Assembly: GCA_963669265.1 (NCBI GenBank)
Contig: OY769916.1
Coordinates: forward strand, 2,046,001-2,110,000
From: SZUA-547 sp963669265
Lineage (GTDB): Bacteria; Pseudomonadota; Alphaproteobacteria; Rhodobacterales; Rhodobacteraceae
Reading direction: 5' to 3'
Length of the DNA: 64,000 nucleotides
Shown: one piece after another, positions 34,001 through 43,127 of the stretch
How the letters are laid out: the number at the start of each line of letters is the position of its first letter
How positions within the stretch are numbered: position 1 is the first letter of the stretch
Position numbers and translations under genes: made by a program
Notes under the pieces: model-generated
Databases searched by the model: none
What the model was told of the DNA's origin: nothing
The model's input: only the letters and a program-made list of their open reading frames with translations

Positions 34001-36856
34001 CTAATTCCCCAACCGTTCCAGCAGGGCGGGCACATGCACCTGATCGGCCTTGTAGTTGCCGGTCAGCACATACATCGCCAGATTGACGCCGAAGCGGAAC
34101 GCCATTTCGCGTTGCCGCGACCCGCGCCCCACCGGCGCCAGGAACTGCCCGGACTCGTCGACCGCCCAGGCCGCAGCCCAGTCCGCGCCCCCGATCACCA
34201 CCGGCGAGACGCCGTCGGTCGTCGCGCTGAACGGCCGTTGCGGCCGGCCGAGCGCATCCGCCGGCGGCGGGGCCTCAACCCAGACCGCGCCCCCCGCCCA
34301 GCGCCCCGGAAAATCCTGCAACAGATAGAACGCGCGGGTCAGAACATGGCTCTCGCCCACCGGCGCCAATGGCGGCAGGTTGAGATCCGCCGCAAGCCGC
34401 CGCAGCGCGCGCTTGCCCGGCCCCTCGCCGCCCCGCCCCGCGTCCATGTGCTGATCGCGGGTGTCCATCACCAGCATGCCGCCGGTGCGCATGAAGGCGT
34501 TAAGTTTCGCCGCCGCATCGCCTGACGGCGTCGGCTGCGCCTCAGTCATCGGCCAGTAGAGCATTGGGTAGAGCGAAAGATCCGCCGTCTCAAGATTGAC
34601 GCCTACCGGATCAGAGGGCTCCACCGCGGTCCGGGTGGCCAGCACCCGCGACAGCCCGGTCAGCCCCGCATGGCTGATGCGGTCGACCTGCGCGTCGCCG
34701 GTGATCACATAGGCCAGAACCGTGTTGTTCACCGCGTAAAGCGCCTCGGCGTCGTCACCCTCCGTCTGCGCGCGAAGCTGCGCGGGCGCGGACAGGATCG
34801 ACGCGGCGGCGACGGCGAGGCATGCGATGGAGAGTGGCGCGGGCGCATGGGCGCGCCGCCTCAACCGGCCCGTGGCGGCGAGCGCGGCCACCCCGTCGAG
34901 CGCCAGAAGGATCGCGGCCAGCGCCAGAAGCGGCGCTTTGAGCGCGGTCTCCGTGGTCTCGCCCAGCTTCTCCGTCACCGCCCCGGCCGGGGCGGGCGCG
35001 ATGGAGCGCAACATCGTCTCTGGCCCGATCACGCCAATCGCGGCCCCGGCGCCCTCGGTCGTCCAAAGCCCCGGCGGCGCGTCCCAACCCGGCGGCGCGT
35101 CGGCCAAGCGCTCGCCCCGCGCCGCAAGCGGCGGCTCCGGCGCAGGCGCGATCACGCCAAACCCGTCGATCGGGCTGATCAGCCGCCATTCCTGCGCCCG
35201 TAGATCCTCCGGTATCCCCACGTCGCCAAACCCGGCCGATCCGGTGACGATCCGCTCCATCATCGAAACGAACAGGCCGGAGAGCGGCAGCGAGGACCAT
35301 TCCGCGTTGGCCGTGACGTGAAAGAGCACAATCACCCCGGCGCCGCGCGCATCCGCGGTCACCAGCGGCGTGCCGTCTGTCAGCGCCGCCCAGGTCTTGC
35401 CGGGCAGGTCCGCGTCCGGCTCGGCCAGCACCTGCCGGGTGATCGAGACTTCCTCGGGCGGGGCGAGACCGCGAAACGGGCTGTCTTCGGAAAACGCGCG
35501 CAATCCGCGCGGCTGGCTCCAGGCCAGCGCGCCGCCGATATCGCGCCCGCCGGGGCGCAGGCGTACAGGCAGCAGCGCATCGTCCAGCGCCAGACCGCTC
35601 TGGAATTCATCGCCCAGCGAGGCGGCGGCCAGGGTCGGGCCAGCGAACCGGATCAGCCGCCCGCCCGCCTCGACCCACTCCGTCAGCGCCGCGCGCTCCT
35701 CCGCGCTCACTACCGCCACATCGGCCAGAATGATCGAGTCCACATCCCTCTCGACCAGTTCGACAATCCCGTCCTCGGTCAGTTGCGCCTGTGTCGCCAG
35801 AGCCTTGCGCAGATAGTGCAGGCTTGAAAGCAGCGGTCGGTCGGCGCGGTCCGTCTCCGCCGAGACCAGTCCGATGCGCAACTGACGGATCGATTCATCG
35901 GCGAGCGCCACGGCGCCGGCCGATCCGGCGCCGTCGATCTCCAGACGAGAGATTCTCTGCGTCAGTTCGAGCGGCAGGTCGAGAACGCCTTCGGCCTGGG
36001 CCGCGCCGGCCTCGAAACCAACTTCGATGGCGGCGAGGCGCCGCTCCGGCTCTCCCTCAGAGCCGCCATAGGCCGCGATGGTCGCCGCCGCGGGAGACTC
36101 CGCGCCCTCCCGGCGCAGCGCAGTGACGGCCAACGCGCCGTCCTGCAATCTCGGCGGCGCCAGCGCGATCGCGGTCTCCAGCGGACCGGAAAGCTTCAGG
36201 GGCCCCCACGCCAGCAGCGCGTCGGCGAGCGCGCCTTCGCCCTGTTCCGGGTCCTCTGTGTCGCCATCGCCATGGGCGAGTCCGTCATGCAGCCAGATCG
36301 TCTCGCCAAATTCCGGCTCGGCGGTCGCCAGCCAGGCTGCGAATCCGGCGCGATCCGGCGCCCAGGGCTGCGGCGTCAAGCGTTCGATCCGGCCCCGCCA
36401 CTCCGCCGCCGGGCGCGGATCGAGGCGGAACTCCGGCCCGATCGGCTCCGCCAGCACATGCAGCGCGACCGGCCGTTCCGCCCGCTCCGCCTGATCCAGC
36501 GCATCGAGCGCCGAGGCGCGGCGATCGGCCCAGTCCGGCGCGCTCGCCCAACCGCCGTCCATCAAAAGCAACACCGGCCCCTGCCCGCTCAGCCGAGCCG
36601 TCGGGTTCAGGATCGGCTCGGCGAGGGCCAGAATGACCGCAGAAGCGAGCGCGATCCGGAGCGCCAGCAGCCACCAGGGCGTGCGGTCCGGCGTGCGTTC
36701 CGGGTCGACCAGCCCCAACAACAGCCGCACGCCGGGAAACCGTTCCCGCTTCGGGCGCGGCGGGATCGCGCGCAACAGCCACCAGAGAACCGGCAGCGCC
36801 AGAAGCGCCGTCAGCAGCCACGGGCTGAGAAACGCGAGGGACCCGATGCTCAGCAT
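34001..36856 (-). CDS. DUF4159 protein with BatA-like N-terminal membrane domain (951 aa)
   Basis: The N-terminus (LAFLSPWLLTALLALPVLWWLLRAIPPRPKR, landmarks only) is a BatA-like two-helix region. A VWA-like and amidotransferase-like middle part follows, then a helix pair near 660-700. A C-terminal DUF4159 domain (about 740-945) includes VLAYVITGDAQVDRIS, MLYWPMTEAQPTP and MLVMDTRDQHMD. It lies 4 bp after the DUF58 gene and 2 bp before the 706-residue gene. The likely site is the inner membrane with a periplasmic part; the function is unknown. Confidence 0.85.
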   Translation of the reverse strand: MLSIGSLAFLSPWLLTALLALPVLWWLLRAIPPRPKRERFPGVRLLLGLVDPERTPDRTPWWLLALRIALASAVILALAEPILNPTARLSGQGPVLLLMDGGWASAPDWADRRASALDALDQAERAERPVALHVLAEPIGPEFRLDPRPAAEWRGRIERLTPQPWAPDRAGFAAWLATAEPEFGETIWLHDGLAHGDGDTEDPEQGEGALADALLAWGPLKLSGPLETAIALAPPRLQDGALAVTALRREGAESPAAATIAAYGGSEGEPERRLAAIEVGFEAGAAQAEGVLDLPLELTQRISRLEIDGAGSAGAVALADESIRQLRIGLVSAETDRADRPLLSSLHYLRKALATQAQLTEDGIVELVERDVDSIILADVAVVSAEERAALTEWVEAGGRLIRFAGPTLAAASLGDEFQSGLALDDALLPVRLRPGGRDIGGALAWSQPRGLRAFSEDSPFRGLAPPEEVSITRQVLAEPDADLPGKTWAALTDGTPLVTADARGAGVIVLFHVTANAEWSSLPLSGLFVSMMERIVTGSAGFGDVGIPEDLRAQEWRLISPIDGFGVIAPAPEPPLAARGERLADAPPGWDAPPGLWTTEGAGAAIGVIGPETMLRSIAPAPAGAVTEKLGETTETALKAPLLALAAILLALDGVAALAATGRLRRRAHAPAPLSIACLAVAAASILSAPAQLRAQTEGDDAEALYAVNNTVLAYVITGDAQVDRISHAGLTGLSRVLATRTAVEPSDPVGVNLETADLSLYPMLYWPMTEAQPTPSGDAAAKLNAFMRTGGMLVMDTRDQHMDAGRGGEGPGKRALRRLAADLNLPPLAPVGESHVLTRAFYLLQDFPGRWAGGAVWVEAPPPADALGRPQRPFSATTDGVSPVVIGGADWAAAWAVDESGQFLAPVGRGSRQREMAFRFGVNLAMYVLTGNYKADQVHVPALLERLGN

Positions 36857-36860
36857 GGCG

Positions 36861-37790
36861 TCACCATGGCGTCGCTCCGCGCCCGCCCAGCGTCGTGTAG
36901 AGCCACAAAAGCGCCTTGCGCGGGCTCTCGTCGGTGCGGTGGATCAACCGCCGCCAGTTCGCGCGGCGAGCCATGTCGCCCAACGCGGCGCGGCGTTCCT
37001 CCAGCCGCGCCTGATAGGCTTCGCGCAGGGCGCCGGCGCGCTGGGTCTCAAACTCCACGCCGCCGCCCATGCTTTCGAACACAAGCCGCCCGTCGAAGGG
37101 AAAGCCCTCCTCCCACGGGTCCATGACCTGCACATAGGCCCCGGAGACGCCGGAATCCGCAGCGTATTGCAGAGCGTCGAACACCGTGTCGCGCGGGCCC
37201 ATGAAATCGGAAAGGAACACCGCCTTGCCGCCGCGCGCATACCGCACCCTCGGCGCGCCGCCATATTCGGGGCGCATCGCGTCGTCAGGATCAGGCGGCG
37301 TGCTCAACGTCCCGCTCATCCGGCGCAATTGCGTCTCTCCGGCGGCTGGCCGCGCGGCGTCGGTGCCGACCAGCGCGACGCGCTCGCCGCCCCGGATCAG
37401 CAGCACGCCCAGCGCCAGCGCCAGCAACGCCGCGCGATCGCGCTTCGAGCGCGACGCCGCTTCCGAGCGATAATCCATCGAGCGGGCGTCATCGACCCAC
37501 AGCCAGACGGTCTGCGCCGCCTCCCACTCCATCTCGCGAATGTAAAGATTGTCCGACCGGGCCGAGCGCCGCCAGTCGATCGACGTCATGGAATCGCCCG
37601 GCGAGGCCTTGCGGTACTGCCAGAACGTCTCGCCCATCCCAGGCAGGCGCCGGCCGTGCACGCCCTGCGCGACGGAGGCGGCCAGACGCTCAGCTTCGGC
37701 CAGAAGCGGCGGCAGAGCGCCGGAAATGCGCTCCGCATCGCGGCGCAGCCATCCGGCCTGACCTCTCTCCGTCTGTTCCGCTTCGGCCAT
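36861..37790 (-). CDS. DUF58 domain-containing protein
   Basis: This 309-residue protein shows the DUF58 signature TSIDWRRSARSDNLYIREME and an incomplete VWA-like fold (VWLWVDDARSMDY). DUF58 proteins usually pair with MoxR AAA ATPases, and one lies 18 bp upstream here. They are thought to help assemble or insert cofactors in target complexes. No membrane helix is evident in this copy. It is the second gene of the operon. Confidence 0.92.
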   Translation of the reverse strand: MAEAEQTERGQAGWLRRDAERISGALPPLLAEAERLAASVAQGVHGRRLPGMGETFWQYRKASPGDSMTSIDWRRSARSDNLYIREMEWEAAQTVWLWVDDARSMDYRSEAASRSKRDRAALLALALGVLLIRGGERVALVGTDAARPAAGETQLRRMSGTLSTPPDPDDAMRPEYGGAPRVRYARGGKAVFLSDFMGPRDTVFDALQYAADSGVSGAYVQVMDPWEEGFPFDGRLVFESMGGGVEFETQRAGALREAYQARLEERRAALGDMARRANWRRLIHRTDESPRKALLWLYTTLGGRGATPW

Positions 37791-37808
37791 TCAAGGCGTC
37801 TCCTGAAC

Positions 37809-38879
37809 TCAGCCCGCCGCCGCCGCCGGTTCCGGCGTCTCGCCGCACGCGTCGCGCACCAGATCGTCGATCAGATCCTCCAGCCGCGCGCCTTCAGCCT
37901 TGGCGGCGAAGGTCAGCGCCATCCGGTGTTTCAGGGCGGCGCCAGCCAAGGCGGCCACATCCGACACCGAGGGCGCGAGCCGCCCCTCCATCAGCGCTTT
38001 CGCGCGCACCGCCAGCATTAGCGCCTGCGCGGCGCGCGGCCCCGGTCCCCAGGCGACCTGACGCTCGACAGCCTCGGTCGCGCCCGGCTCTCCCGGCCGG
38101 CCCGAGCGCACAAGATTGAGGATCGCGCTCACCACGCTTTCACCCACCGGCATCCGACGCACAAGCCGTTGCGCGGCGATCAGGCTTTCAGCGTCGAACA
38201 CCTGCGCGGCACCCACATCCTCGACGCCTGTCGTCGCCAGCACGATCGCGCGTTCGGCGTCCACCGTGGGATAGCCGATATCGACCTGCAGCAGGAACCG
38301 ATCGAGCTGCGCTTCGGGCAGCGGATAGGTGCCTTCCTGTTCGATCGGGTTTTGGGTCGCGAGCACATGGAAGGGCGGCGCCAAATCGCGCCGGCTTCCA
38401 GCGACCGTGACATGCTTTTCCTGCATGGCCTGCAACAGCGCCGATTGCGTGCGCGGCGAGGCGCGGTTGATCTCATCCGCCATCAGAAGCTGGCAAAAGA
38501 TCGGCCCGTCGATGAAGCGGAACGCGCGGCGCCCGTCCTGCGCCTCTTCCAGAACCTCCGCGCCCAAAATATCCGCCGGCATCAGGTCGGGTGTGAACTG
38601 CACGCGGTTGGAGTCGAGCCCCAGCACACCGCCCAGCGTCTCCACCAACCGGGTTTTGGCGAGGCCCGGCGCGCCGACCAGCAACACATGCCCGCCGGAC
38701 AGGATCGCCGACAGGGTCAGGTCGACGACCGCCTCCTGTCCGATGATTCGTTTCGAGATTTGCGCCCGCGCCTCGTTGAGCTTGGCGCCCACGGCCTCGA
38801 TCTCGGACAGGATCGCCGCGCCGTCGGACGACCCTTCAGGGGTGTTTTCAACAGTATCGCTGCTCACAGAACCCTCCAT
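37809..38879 (-). CDS. MoxR-family AAA+ ATPase
   Basis: This 356-residue ATPase has Walker A LLVGAPGLAKTRL, Walker B LLMADEINRASPRTQSALLQAM, sensor-like VLATQNPIEQEGTYPLPEAQLDRF and a C-terminal lid domain. MoxR proteins act as chaperone-like ATPases with VWA and DUF58 partners. It heads the operon with DUF58, DUF4159 and the 706-residue membrane protein. The gap above the start (38880-39040) separates it from the divergent DUF1285 gene and should hold both promoters. Confidence 0.94.
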   Translation of the reverse strand: MEGSVSSDTVENTPEGSSDGAAILSEIEAVGAKLNEARAQISKRIIGQEAVVDLTLSAILSGGHVLLVGAPGLAKTRLVETLGGVLGLDSNRVQFTPDLMPADILGAEVLEEAQDGRRAFRFIDGPIFCQLLMADEINRASPRTQSALLQAMQEKHVTVAGSRRDLAPPFHVLATQNPIEQEGTYPLPEAQLDRFLLQVDIGYPTVDAERAIVLATTGVEDVGAAQVFDAESLIAAQRLVRRMPVGESVVSAILNLVRSGRPGEPGATEAVERQVAWGPGPRAAQALMLAVRAKALMEGRLAPSVSDVAALAGAALKHRMALTFAAKAEGARLEDLIDDLVRDACGETPEPAAAAG

Positions 38880-39040
38880 GCGGATTAGGCGGCCTCAACT
38901 TAACCTAGTCGTCCGGTTGGCGGATTCGAGCCTTCCGACAGGTGGCGGCGCGCGGCGTCAGTCTCTAGAGTTAGATCCAGCGAGAGAGTTGCAGGGCGAG
39001 GCGCGCCTGTCCATCTTCTGTCCCGCCAAGGAGCAAAAAG

Positions 39041-39700
39041 TTGACCGAAGTTGACCCGAATGCCGGGACCGCCCCGGCGCCCACGGCCGACGCTATCGCC
39101 GACGCGGCCCGAACGGCGCGGGACAAGGCGGGCGAAAAGGGCTTGCCGCCCGTCCATCTCTGGAACCCGCCGTTCAGCGGCGATCTGGATATGCGGATCG
39201 CGCGCGACGGCACATGGTTCTATCTCGGCACGCCGATCAACCGCATGCCGCTGGTCAAATTGTTCGCCTCCGTCCTGCGCTACGATCAGGAGGGGGAGGA
39301 AGACGGCGCATACTACCTCGTCACGCCGGTCGAAAAGGTCGGCATCACCGTCGACGACGCGCCCTTCGTGGCGATCGACTACCGCATCGAGGGGACCGGC
39401 CGCGAGCAGGTGATCTCCTTCGTCACCAATCTGGGCGATGAAGCGGCGGCCGGAGAGGCGAATCCAATCCGGATGGTCCGGGATCCGGAGACAGGCGAGC
39501 CGTCGCCCTATGTGCTCATCCGCGCCCGTCTTGAGGCGTTGATCGACCGCAAGACCTTCTACCGGCTTGTGGAGATCTGCGAACACGTCGAATTCAACGG
39601 CGAGATGTGGTTTGGACTCTGGTCAGGCGGGGTTTTTTACCCATTTATACCTTCAGACGAATTGCCCGCAGACGAGCGGCCCCGCGACACAGAAGGATGA
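39041..39700 (+). CDS. DUF1285 domain-containing protein
   Basis: This 219-residue soluble protein matches DUF1285: PPVHLWNPPFSGDLDMRIARDGTWFYLGTPINR, abbreviated to its landmarks NPPFSGDLDM and WFYLGTPI, then EDGAYYLVTPVEKVGI and PSPYVLIRARLEALI. The family is widespread in proteobacteria with no settled function. A TTG start is chosen because AAGGAG lies 7 bases upstream and the N-terminus then fits. The next gene starts 4 bases after its stop, so the two form an operon. Confidence 0.9.
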   Translation: MTEVDPNAGTAPAPTADAIADAARTARDKAGEKGLPPVHLWNPPFSGDLDMRIARDGTWFYLGTPINRMPLVKLFASVLRYDQEGEEDGAYYLVTPVEKVGITVDDAPFVAIDYRIEGTGREQVISFVTNLGDEAAAGEANPIRMVRDPETGEPSPYVLIRARLEALIDRKTFYRLVEICEHVEFNGEMWFGLWSGGVFYPFIPSDELPADERPRDTEG

Positions 39701-39704
39701 GGGA

Positions 39705-40394
39705 ATGACCGCGCCGCGTTTTGGATTGGAGGCTCCCTCGCTGGAGGCGGTGTCGCGCGAAGAGGTCGCCGAGGCGTTGTCGGCCGATAACAGCCGGATC
39801 CCGCGGAGCGATCTGGACCTCAACCCGGACGTCACCCTTGAGGACGTCGAATGGCGCTCCGCCGCGGTGCTCTGCCCAATCGTCGAGCGAGACGGCGTGC
39901 TGCGCGTCGTGCTAACCGTGCGCAGCCACGAATTGCGCCACCATGCCGGGCAGATCGCCTTTCCAGGCGGCAAGGTGGACGAGGGCGACGACACGCCGTT
40001 GGATGCGGCCCTGCGCGAAGCGCATGAGGAGATCGGCCTGAGCGGCGATATGGTGGACGTCGCCGGATGCCTGCCCGCCTACGAGACCGGCACCGGATTT
40101 CGCATCGCGCCCTTTGTCGGTCTAGTGGACAGCGCCTTTGAACCGGTCCCCGAAGAGGGCGAAGTCGCCGAGGTCTTCGAGCCGCCGCTGGACTTTCTGC
40201 TCGACCCCCGCAACCGGAGCATCGGTCATCGCACCTGGAAGGGCGCCAAGCGGCGGTTTTACCAGATCCCGTGGGACGACTATTTCGTCTGGGGCGCGAC
40301 CGCCGGCATGTTGAAGATGTTGTCGGACCGGGTGTTGGAGTTGCGGGGCGATCCGCGGTCAGGGCTCGGCCAAAGCCCCTTGCAGGAGTTCTGA
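39705..40394 (+). CDS. NUDIX hydrolase, CoA pyrophosphatase-like
   Basis: This 229-residue enzyme has the full Nudix box (GKVDEGDDTPLDAALREAHE then EIGL) and the preceding HHAGQIAFPGG, which marks the CoA pyrophosphatase subgroup (NudL-like). It would cut CoA or acyl-CoA to phosphopantetheine and 3',5'-ADP. The frame opens upstream at 39567 inside DUF1285; the ATG at 39705 has a purine-rich ribosome site and is preferred. DUF6111 follows within 4 bp. Confidence 0.93.
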   Translation: MTAPRFGLEAPSLEAVSREEVAEALSADNSRIPRSDLDLNPDVTLEDVEWRSAAVLCPIVERDGVLRVVLTVRSHELRHHAGQIAFPGGKVDEGDDTPLDAALREAHEEIGLSGDMVDVAGCLPAYETGTGFRIAPFVGLVDSAFEPVPEEGEVAEVFEPPLDFLLDPRNRSIGHRTWKGAKRRFYQIPWDDYFVWGATAGMLKMLSDRVLELRGDPRSGLGQSPLQEF

Positions 40395-40397
40395 TCC

Positions 40398-40721
40398 ATG
40401 GCGCGCGTCGCGCTTACAGCCATTGTTCTCTTCGCGCTGCCGTTTCTGGTCTATGCGCTTTACGTTATCGTGCGCGGCCGCAAGGCGGCGCTGCAAAAAA
40501 GCACGCTGGACAAGGCGCCGGTGCGTGGCCTGATCGTCGCGGGCGTCGCCTCGGCGGTGGCGGGCGTGATCGGCTTCGCCATATTGACCCAGAGCGCGCC
40601 GGATTACGAACCGCCTGTCGGCCCGCGCGCCGTCACCAATGCCGACGCCAACACCGTGACCGAGGCGGCGACGGAGAACCCAGACGATCCTCCAGCGACG
40701 GGCGCTGCGCCGGAAAAATGA
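40398..40721 (+). CDS. DUF6111 small membrane protein
   Basis: This 107-residue protein has two membrane helices (about 5-25 and 43-62) separated by a short basic loop (RGRKAALQKSTLDKAP). An acidic, Pro/Ala-rich tail follows. It matches the DUF6111 proteins that sit between CoA pyrophosphatase and CCA nucleotidyltransferase genes in alphaproteobacteria. Its stop overlaps the next ATG (ATGA), indicating translational coupling. The function is unknown. Confidence 0.82.
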   Translation: MARVALTAIVLFALPFLVYALYVIVRGRKAALQKSTLDKAPVRGLIVAGVASAVAGVIGFAILTQSAPDYEPPVGPRAVTNADANTVTEAATENPDDPPATGAAPEK

Positions 40722-41923
40722 CCCGGATCGCGCCCGACTGGCTCGCCGACCCGGCGATCCGCCGACTATTTCGCGCGCTCGGCGCGGACGGCGCGACGCC
40801 GCGCTTTGTCGGCGGCTGCGTCCGCAACGCCATGCTCGGCGACGCAGCCGGATCGACCGATATCGATATCGCCATTGACGTGGGGCCGGACGAGACCACC
40901 CGCCTGCTTCGCGCGGACGGGTTGCAGGCGGTGCCCACCGGCTTCGCCCATGGCACCGTCACCGCCGTCGTCGACCGGCGCGGGTTTGAGGTCACCAGCC
41001 TGCGCCGCGATGTGGAGACCGATGGCCGCCACGCCCGCGTCGCCTTCACCGACGACTGGCTGGAGGACGCCAAACGCCGCGATTTCACCATGAACGCGCT
41101 CTACGCCGATCTCGACGGCGCGGTGCTGGACCCGACCGGGCGCGGTCTGGCGGATCTCGCCGCCGGGGATCTGCGCTTCATCGGCCGGGCTGAAGACCGC
41201 ATCCGCGAGGATTATCTGCGCATCTTGCGGTTCTTCCGCTTTCACGCATGGTTTGGCCGCAACGGGCTCGACCCGATCGGACTGGCGGCGTGTCAGGCGC
41301 TGGCGCGCGGTCTGGATGGCCTCGCCAAAGAACGGATCGGGGCGGAGATGCGCAAATTGCTGGCGGCCCCGGATCCCGCGGCAGCGGTCGCCGCGATGGG
41401 GGAGACCTGCGTCTTGCAGCACCTTTTGCCCGACGCCGACCCCACAGCGTTGGCGCGGCTGACGGCGATTGAGGCCGCGACCGGCGTCGCGCCGCACTGG
41501 CTCCGGCGTCTCGCCGCGCTGGACGGCGAGGACATGTTCGATCGTCTGCGCCTCTCCAAGGCGGAAAACCGGGCGCTTCAGGATATCGCGGCGGCGATTG
41601 AAGAGCCGAAACCGGCGATCGCGGCGCATCAGTTCGGCGGCGAGATCGCGCTTTCCGGCGCCCTGATCCGGTCGGCGCGACAAGGCGTTGGGCCTGATGC
41701 GATCCTGCCCGACATGGGCGCGATTCACGCCGCCATCGAGCGCGGCGCCTCCGCCGTCTTTCCGCTGACCGCCCATGATCTTCTGCGCGGCGGAGCGGAA
41801 CCGGGTCCCGCGCTGGGCGCGGCGTTGAAACAGGCGAAGCGCCTGTGGCGCGACAGCGGCTTTGAGCTCGACCGGGCCGCGCTGCTCGATGCGCTGAAAC
41901 CGGCGTTGGAGGGCAAGCCGTGA
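40718..41923 (+). CDS. CCA tRNA nucleotidyltransferase / poly(A) polymerase family
   Basis: This 401-residue class II nucleotidyltransferase has RFVGGCVRNAMLG, the catalytic STDIDIAID (two Asp), RRDVETDGRHA, DAKRRDFTMNALYAD and EDYLRILRFFRFHA. It most likely adds or repairs the CCA end of tRNAs, though the family also includes poly(A) polymerases. The frame opens at 40271 in the shadow of other genes; the ATG at 40718 overlaps the DUF6111 stop. The LysE gene follows with a 4-base overlap. Confidence 0.93.
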   Translation: MTRIAPDWLADPAIRRLFRALGADGATPRFVGGCVRNAMLGDAAGSTDIDIAIDVGPDETTRLLRADGLQAVPTGFAHGTVTAVVDRRGFEVTSLRRDVETDGRHARVAFTDDWLEDAKRRDFTMNALYADLDGAVLDPTGRGLADLAAGDLRFIGRAEDRIREDYLRILRFFRFHAWFGRNGLDPIGLAACQALARGLDGLAKERIGAEMRKLLAAPDPAAAVAAMGETCVLQHLLPDADPTALARLTAIEAATGVAPHWLRRLAALDGEDMFDRLRLSKAENRALQDIAAAIEEPKPAIAAHQFGGEIALSGALIRSARQGVGPDAILPDMGAIHAAIERGASAVFPLTAHDLLRGGAEPGPALGAALKQAKRLWRDSGFELDRAALLDALKPALEGKP

Positions 41924-42522
41924 GCGGCGAGCCTCTGATCGCGCTGGTGGCGTTCGCCTTCGCGACGCTCTGGACGCCGGGGCCGAACAATGTCCTGCTG
42001 ACGAATTCGGGCGCGACCTACGGGTTTCGCCGCTCCATCCCCCATCTTCTGGGCGTCGCCTGCGGGTTCCCGCTGATGATGTTCTGCGTTGCCGCCGGCC
42101 TCGGAGAGCTGTTCAAGGCGGAACCGATCCTGCGCGAGGGTCTGCGCTTCGTCGGCTTCGGGGTTATGCTCTGGATCGCCTGGAAAGTCGCAAGCGCGGG
42201 CCGCGCCAAAGCCGAAGGCGGCCGGTCACGGCCCTGGCGGTTCTATGAGGCGATTGGCTTTCAGTGGATCAATCCCAAGGCCTGGTCGATGGCCATAGGC
42301 GTGGCGTCGATCTACATCACCGGCGCGCGCCCGCTGGTGGAGGCGGCGTTCATCGCGTTGGTGTTTCTGACCATCGGCATGGGCTCCGCCACCGGCTGGA
42401 CCGCGTTCGGCGCCGCGATCCGGCGCTGGCTCTCCACCGACGGCCGGCTGCGCGCGTTCAACATGGCGATGGGGGCGCTGGTCGCGGTCAGCGCGATCTA
42501 CATCCTGATCGACGGCGCCTGA
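41920..42522 (+). CDS. LysE-family amino acid exporter, copy 1
   Basis: This 200-residue membrane protein has about five or six helices. LysE/RhtB-type motifs are present: LWTPGPNNVLLTNSGATYGFRRSIPHLLGV (landmarks TPGPNN and GFRRS) and the midway FQWINPKAWSMAIG. It likely exports an amino acid or related metabolite. It starts with GTG overlapping the CCA nucleotidyltransferase stop. A tandem paralogue of equal length follows. Confidence 0.92.
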   Translation: MSGEPLIALVAFAFATLWTPGPNNVLLTNSGATYGFRRSIPHLLGVACGFPLMMFCVAAGLGELFKAEPILREGLRFVGFGVMLWIAWKVASAGRAKAEGGRSRPWRFYEAIGFQWINPKAWSMAIGVASIYITGARPLVEAAFIALVFLTIGMGSATGWTAFGAAIRRWLSTDGRLRAFNMAMGALVAVSAIYILIDGA

Positions 42523-42524
42523 CC

Positions 42525-43127
42525 ATGCCGGCGCTGCTCGACCCACAGACCATCGCGCTGCTGACCTTCGTCTTCGCGGGCCTGTTCTCGCCGGGACCGA
42601 ATGTGGTGATGTTGACGGCGTCCGGCGCGCGGTTCGGGTTTCGCGCCACGGTGCCGCATATCCTGGGCGTGGCCGCGGGCGTCGGCGCCATCGCGGCGGC
42701 CGCCGGGCTGGGCGTGGCCGCGGCTTTGCAGGCGCGCCCGGATCTGGCGCTGGCCTTCAAGATCGTCGCCACGCTCTGGATCCTCTGGCTCGCCTGGCGC
42801 ACGGCGCTGGCGGGTCGAACCAAACGGGCGGAGGATCGCGGCCGGCCGTTCCGATTTCATGAGGCGGCGCTCTTTCAGTGGGTGAACGCCAAGGTCTGGG
42901 CGGTGGCGCTGGCGGCGTCCGCCGGGTTCGCCGCAGGATTGTCACCCGCCGCCGAAGCGACGCGGCTCGCAGCCGCGTTTTCTGGCATGAACCTCTTTGT
43001 CTGCCTGTTCTGGGCGGCGGCCGGACATCTGCTGGGGAGGCTTCTGGCTTCCGACGTCGCATGGCGGCGCTTCATGACCGTAATGGCGGCGCTGATGGCG
43101 GGCTCCGCCGCGCTTATCTGGATCTGA
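42525..43127 (+). CDS. LysE-family amino acid exporter, copy 2
   Basis: This paralogue of the preceding gene also has 200 residues, with FSPGPNVVMLTASGARFGFR and FQWVNAKVWAVAL in matching places. It starts 3 bases after copy 1 stops, so they may form a heteromeric exporter or reflect a recent duplication with divergence. The frame is open from 42264, but the ATG at 42525 matches copy 1. The last 14 bases overlap the convergent cyclotransferase-like gene. Confidence 0.92.
   Translation: MPALLDPQTIALLTFVFAGLFSPGPNVVMLTASGARFGFRATVPHILGVAAGVGAIAAAAGLGVAAALQARPDLALAFKIVATLWILWLAWRTALAGRTKRAEDRGRPFRFHEAALFQWVNAKVWAVALAASAGFAAGLSPAAEATRLAAAFSGMNLFVCLFWAAAGHLLGRLLASDVAWRRFMTVMAALMAGSAALIWI

Noticed and set aside
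32208..34004. Long plus-strand frame opposite the 706-residue membrane protein
   Set aside because: Composition is typical of an antisense shadow; the minus-strand protein has coherent helices and operon spacing.
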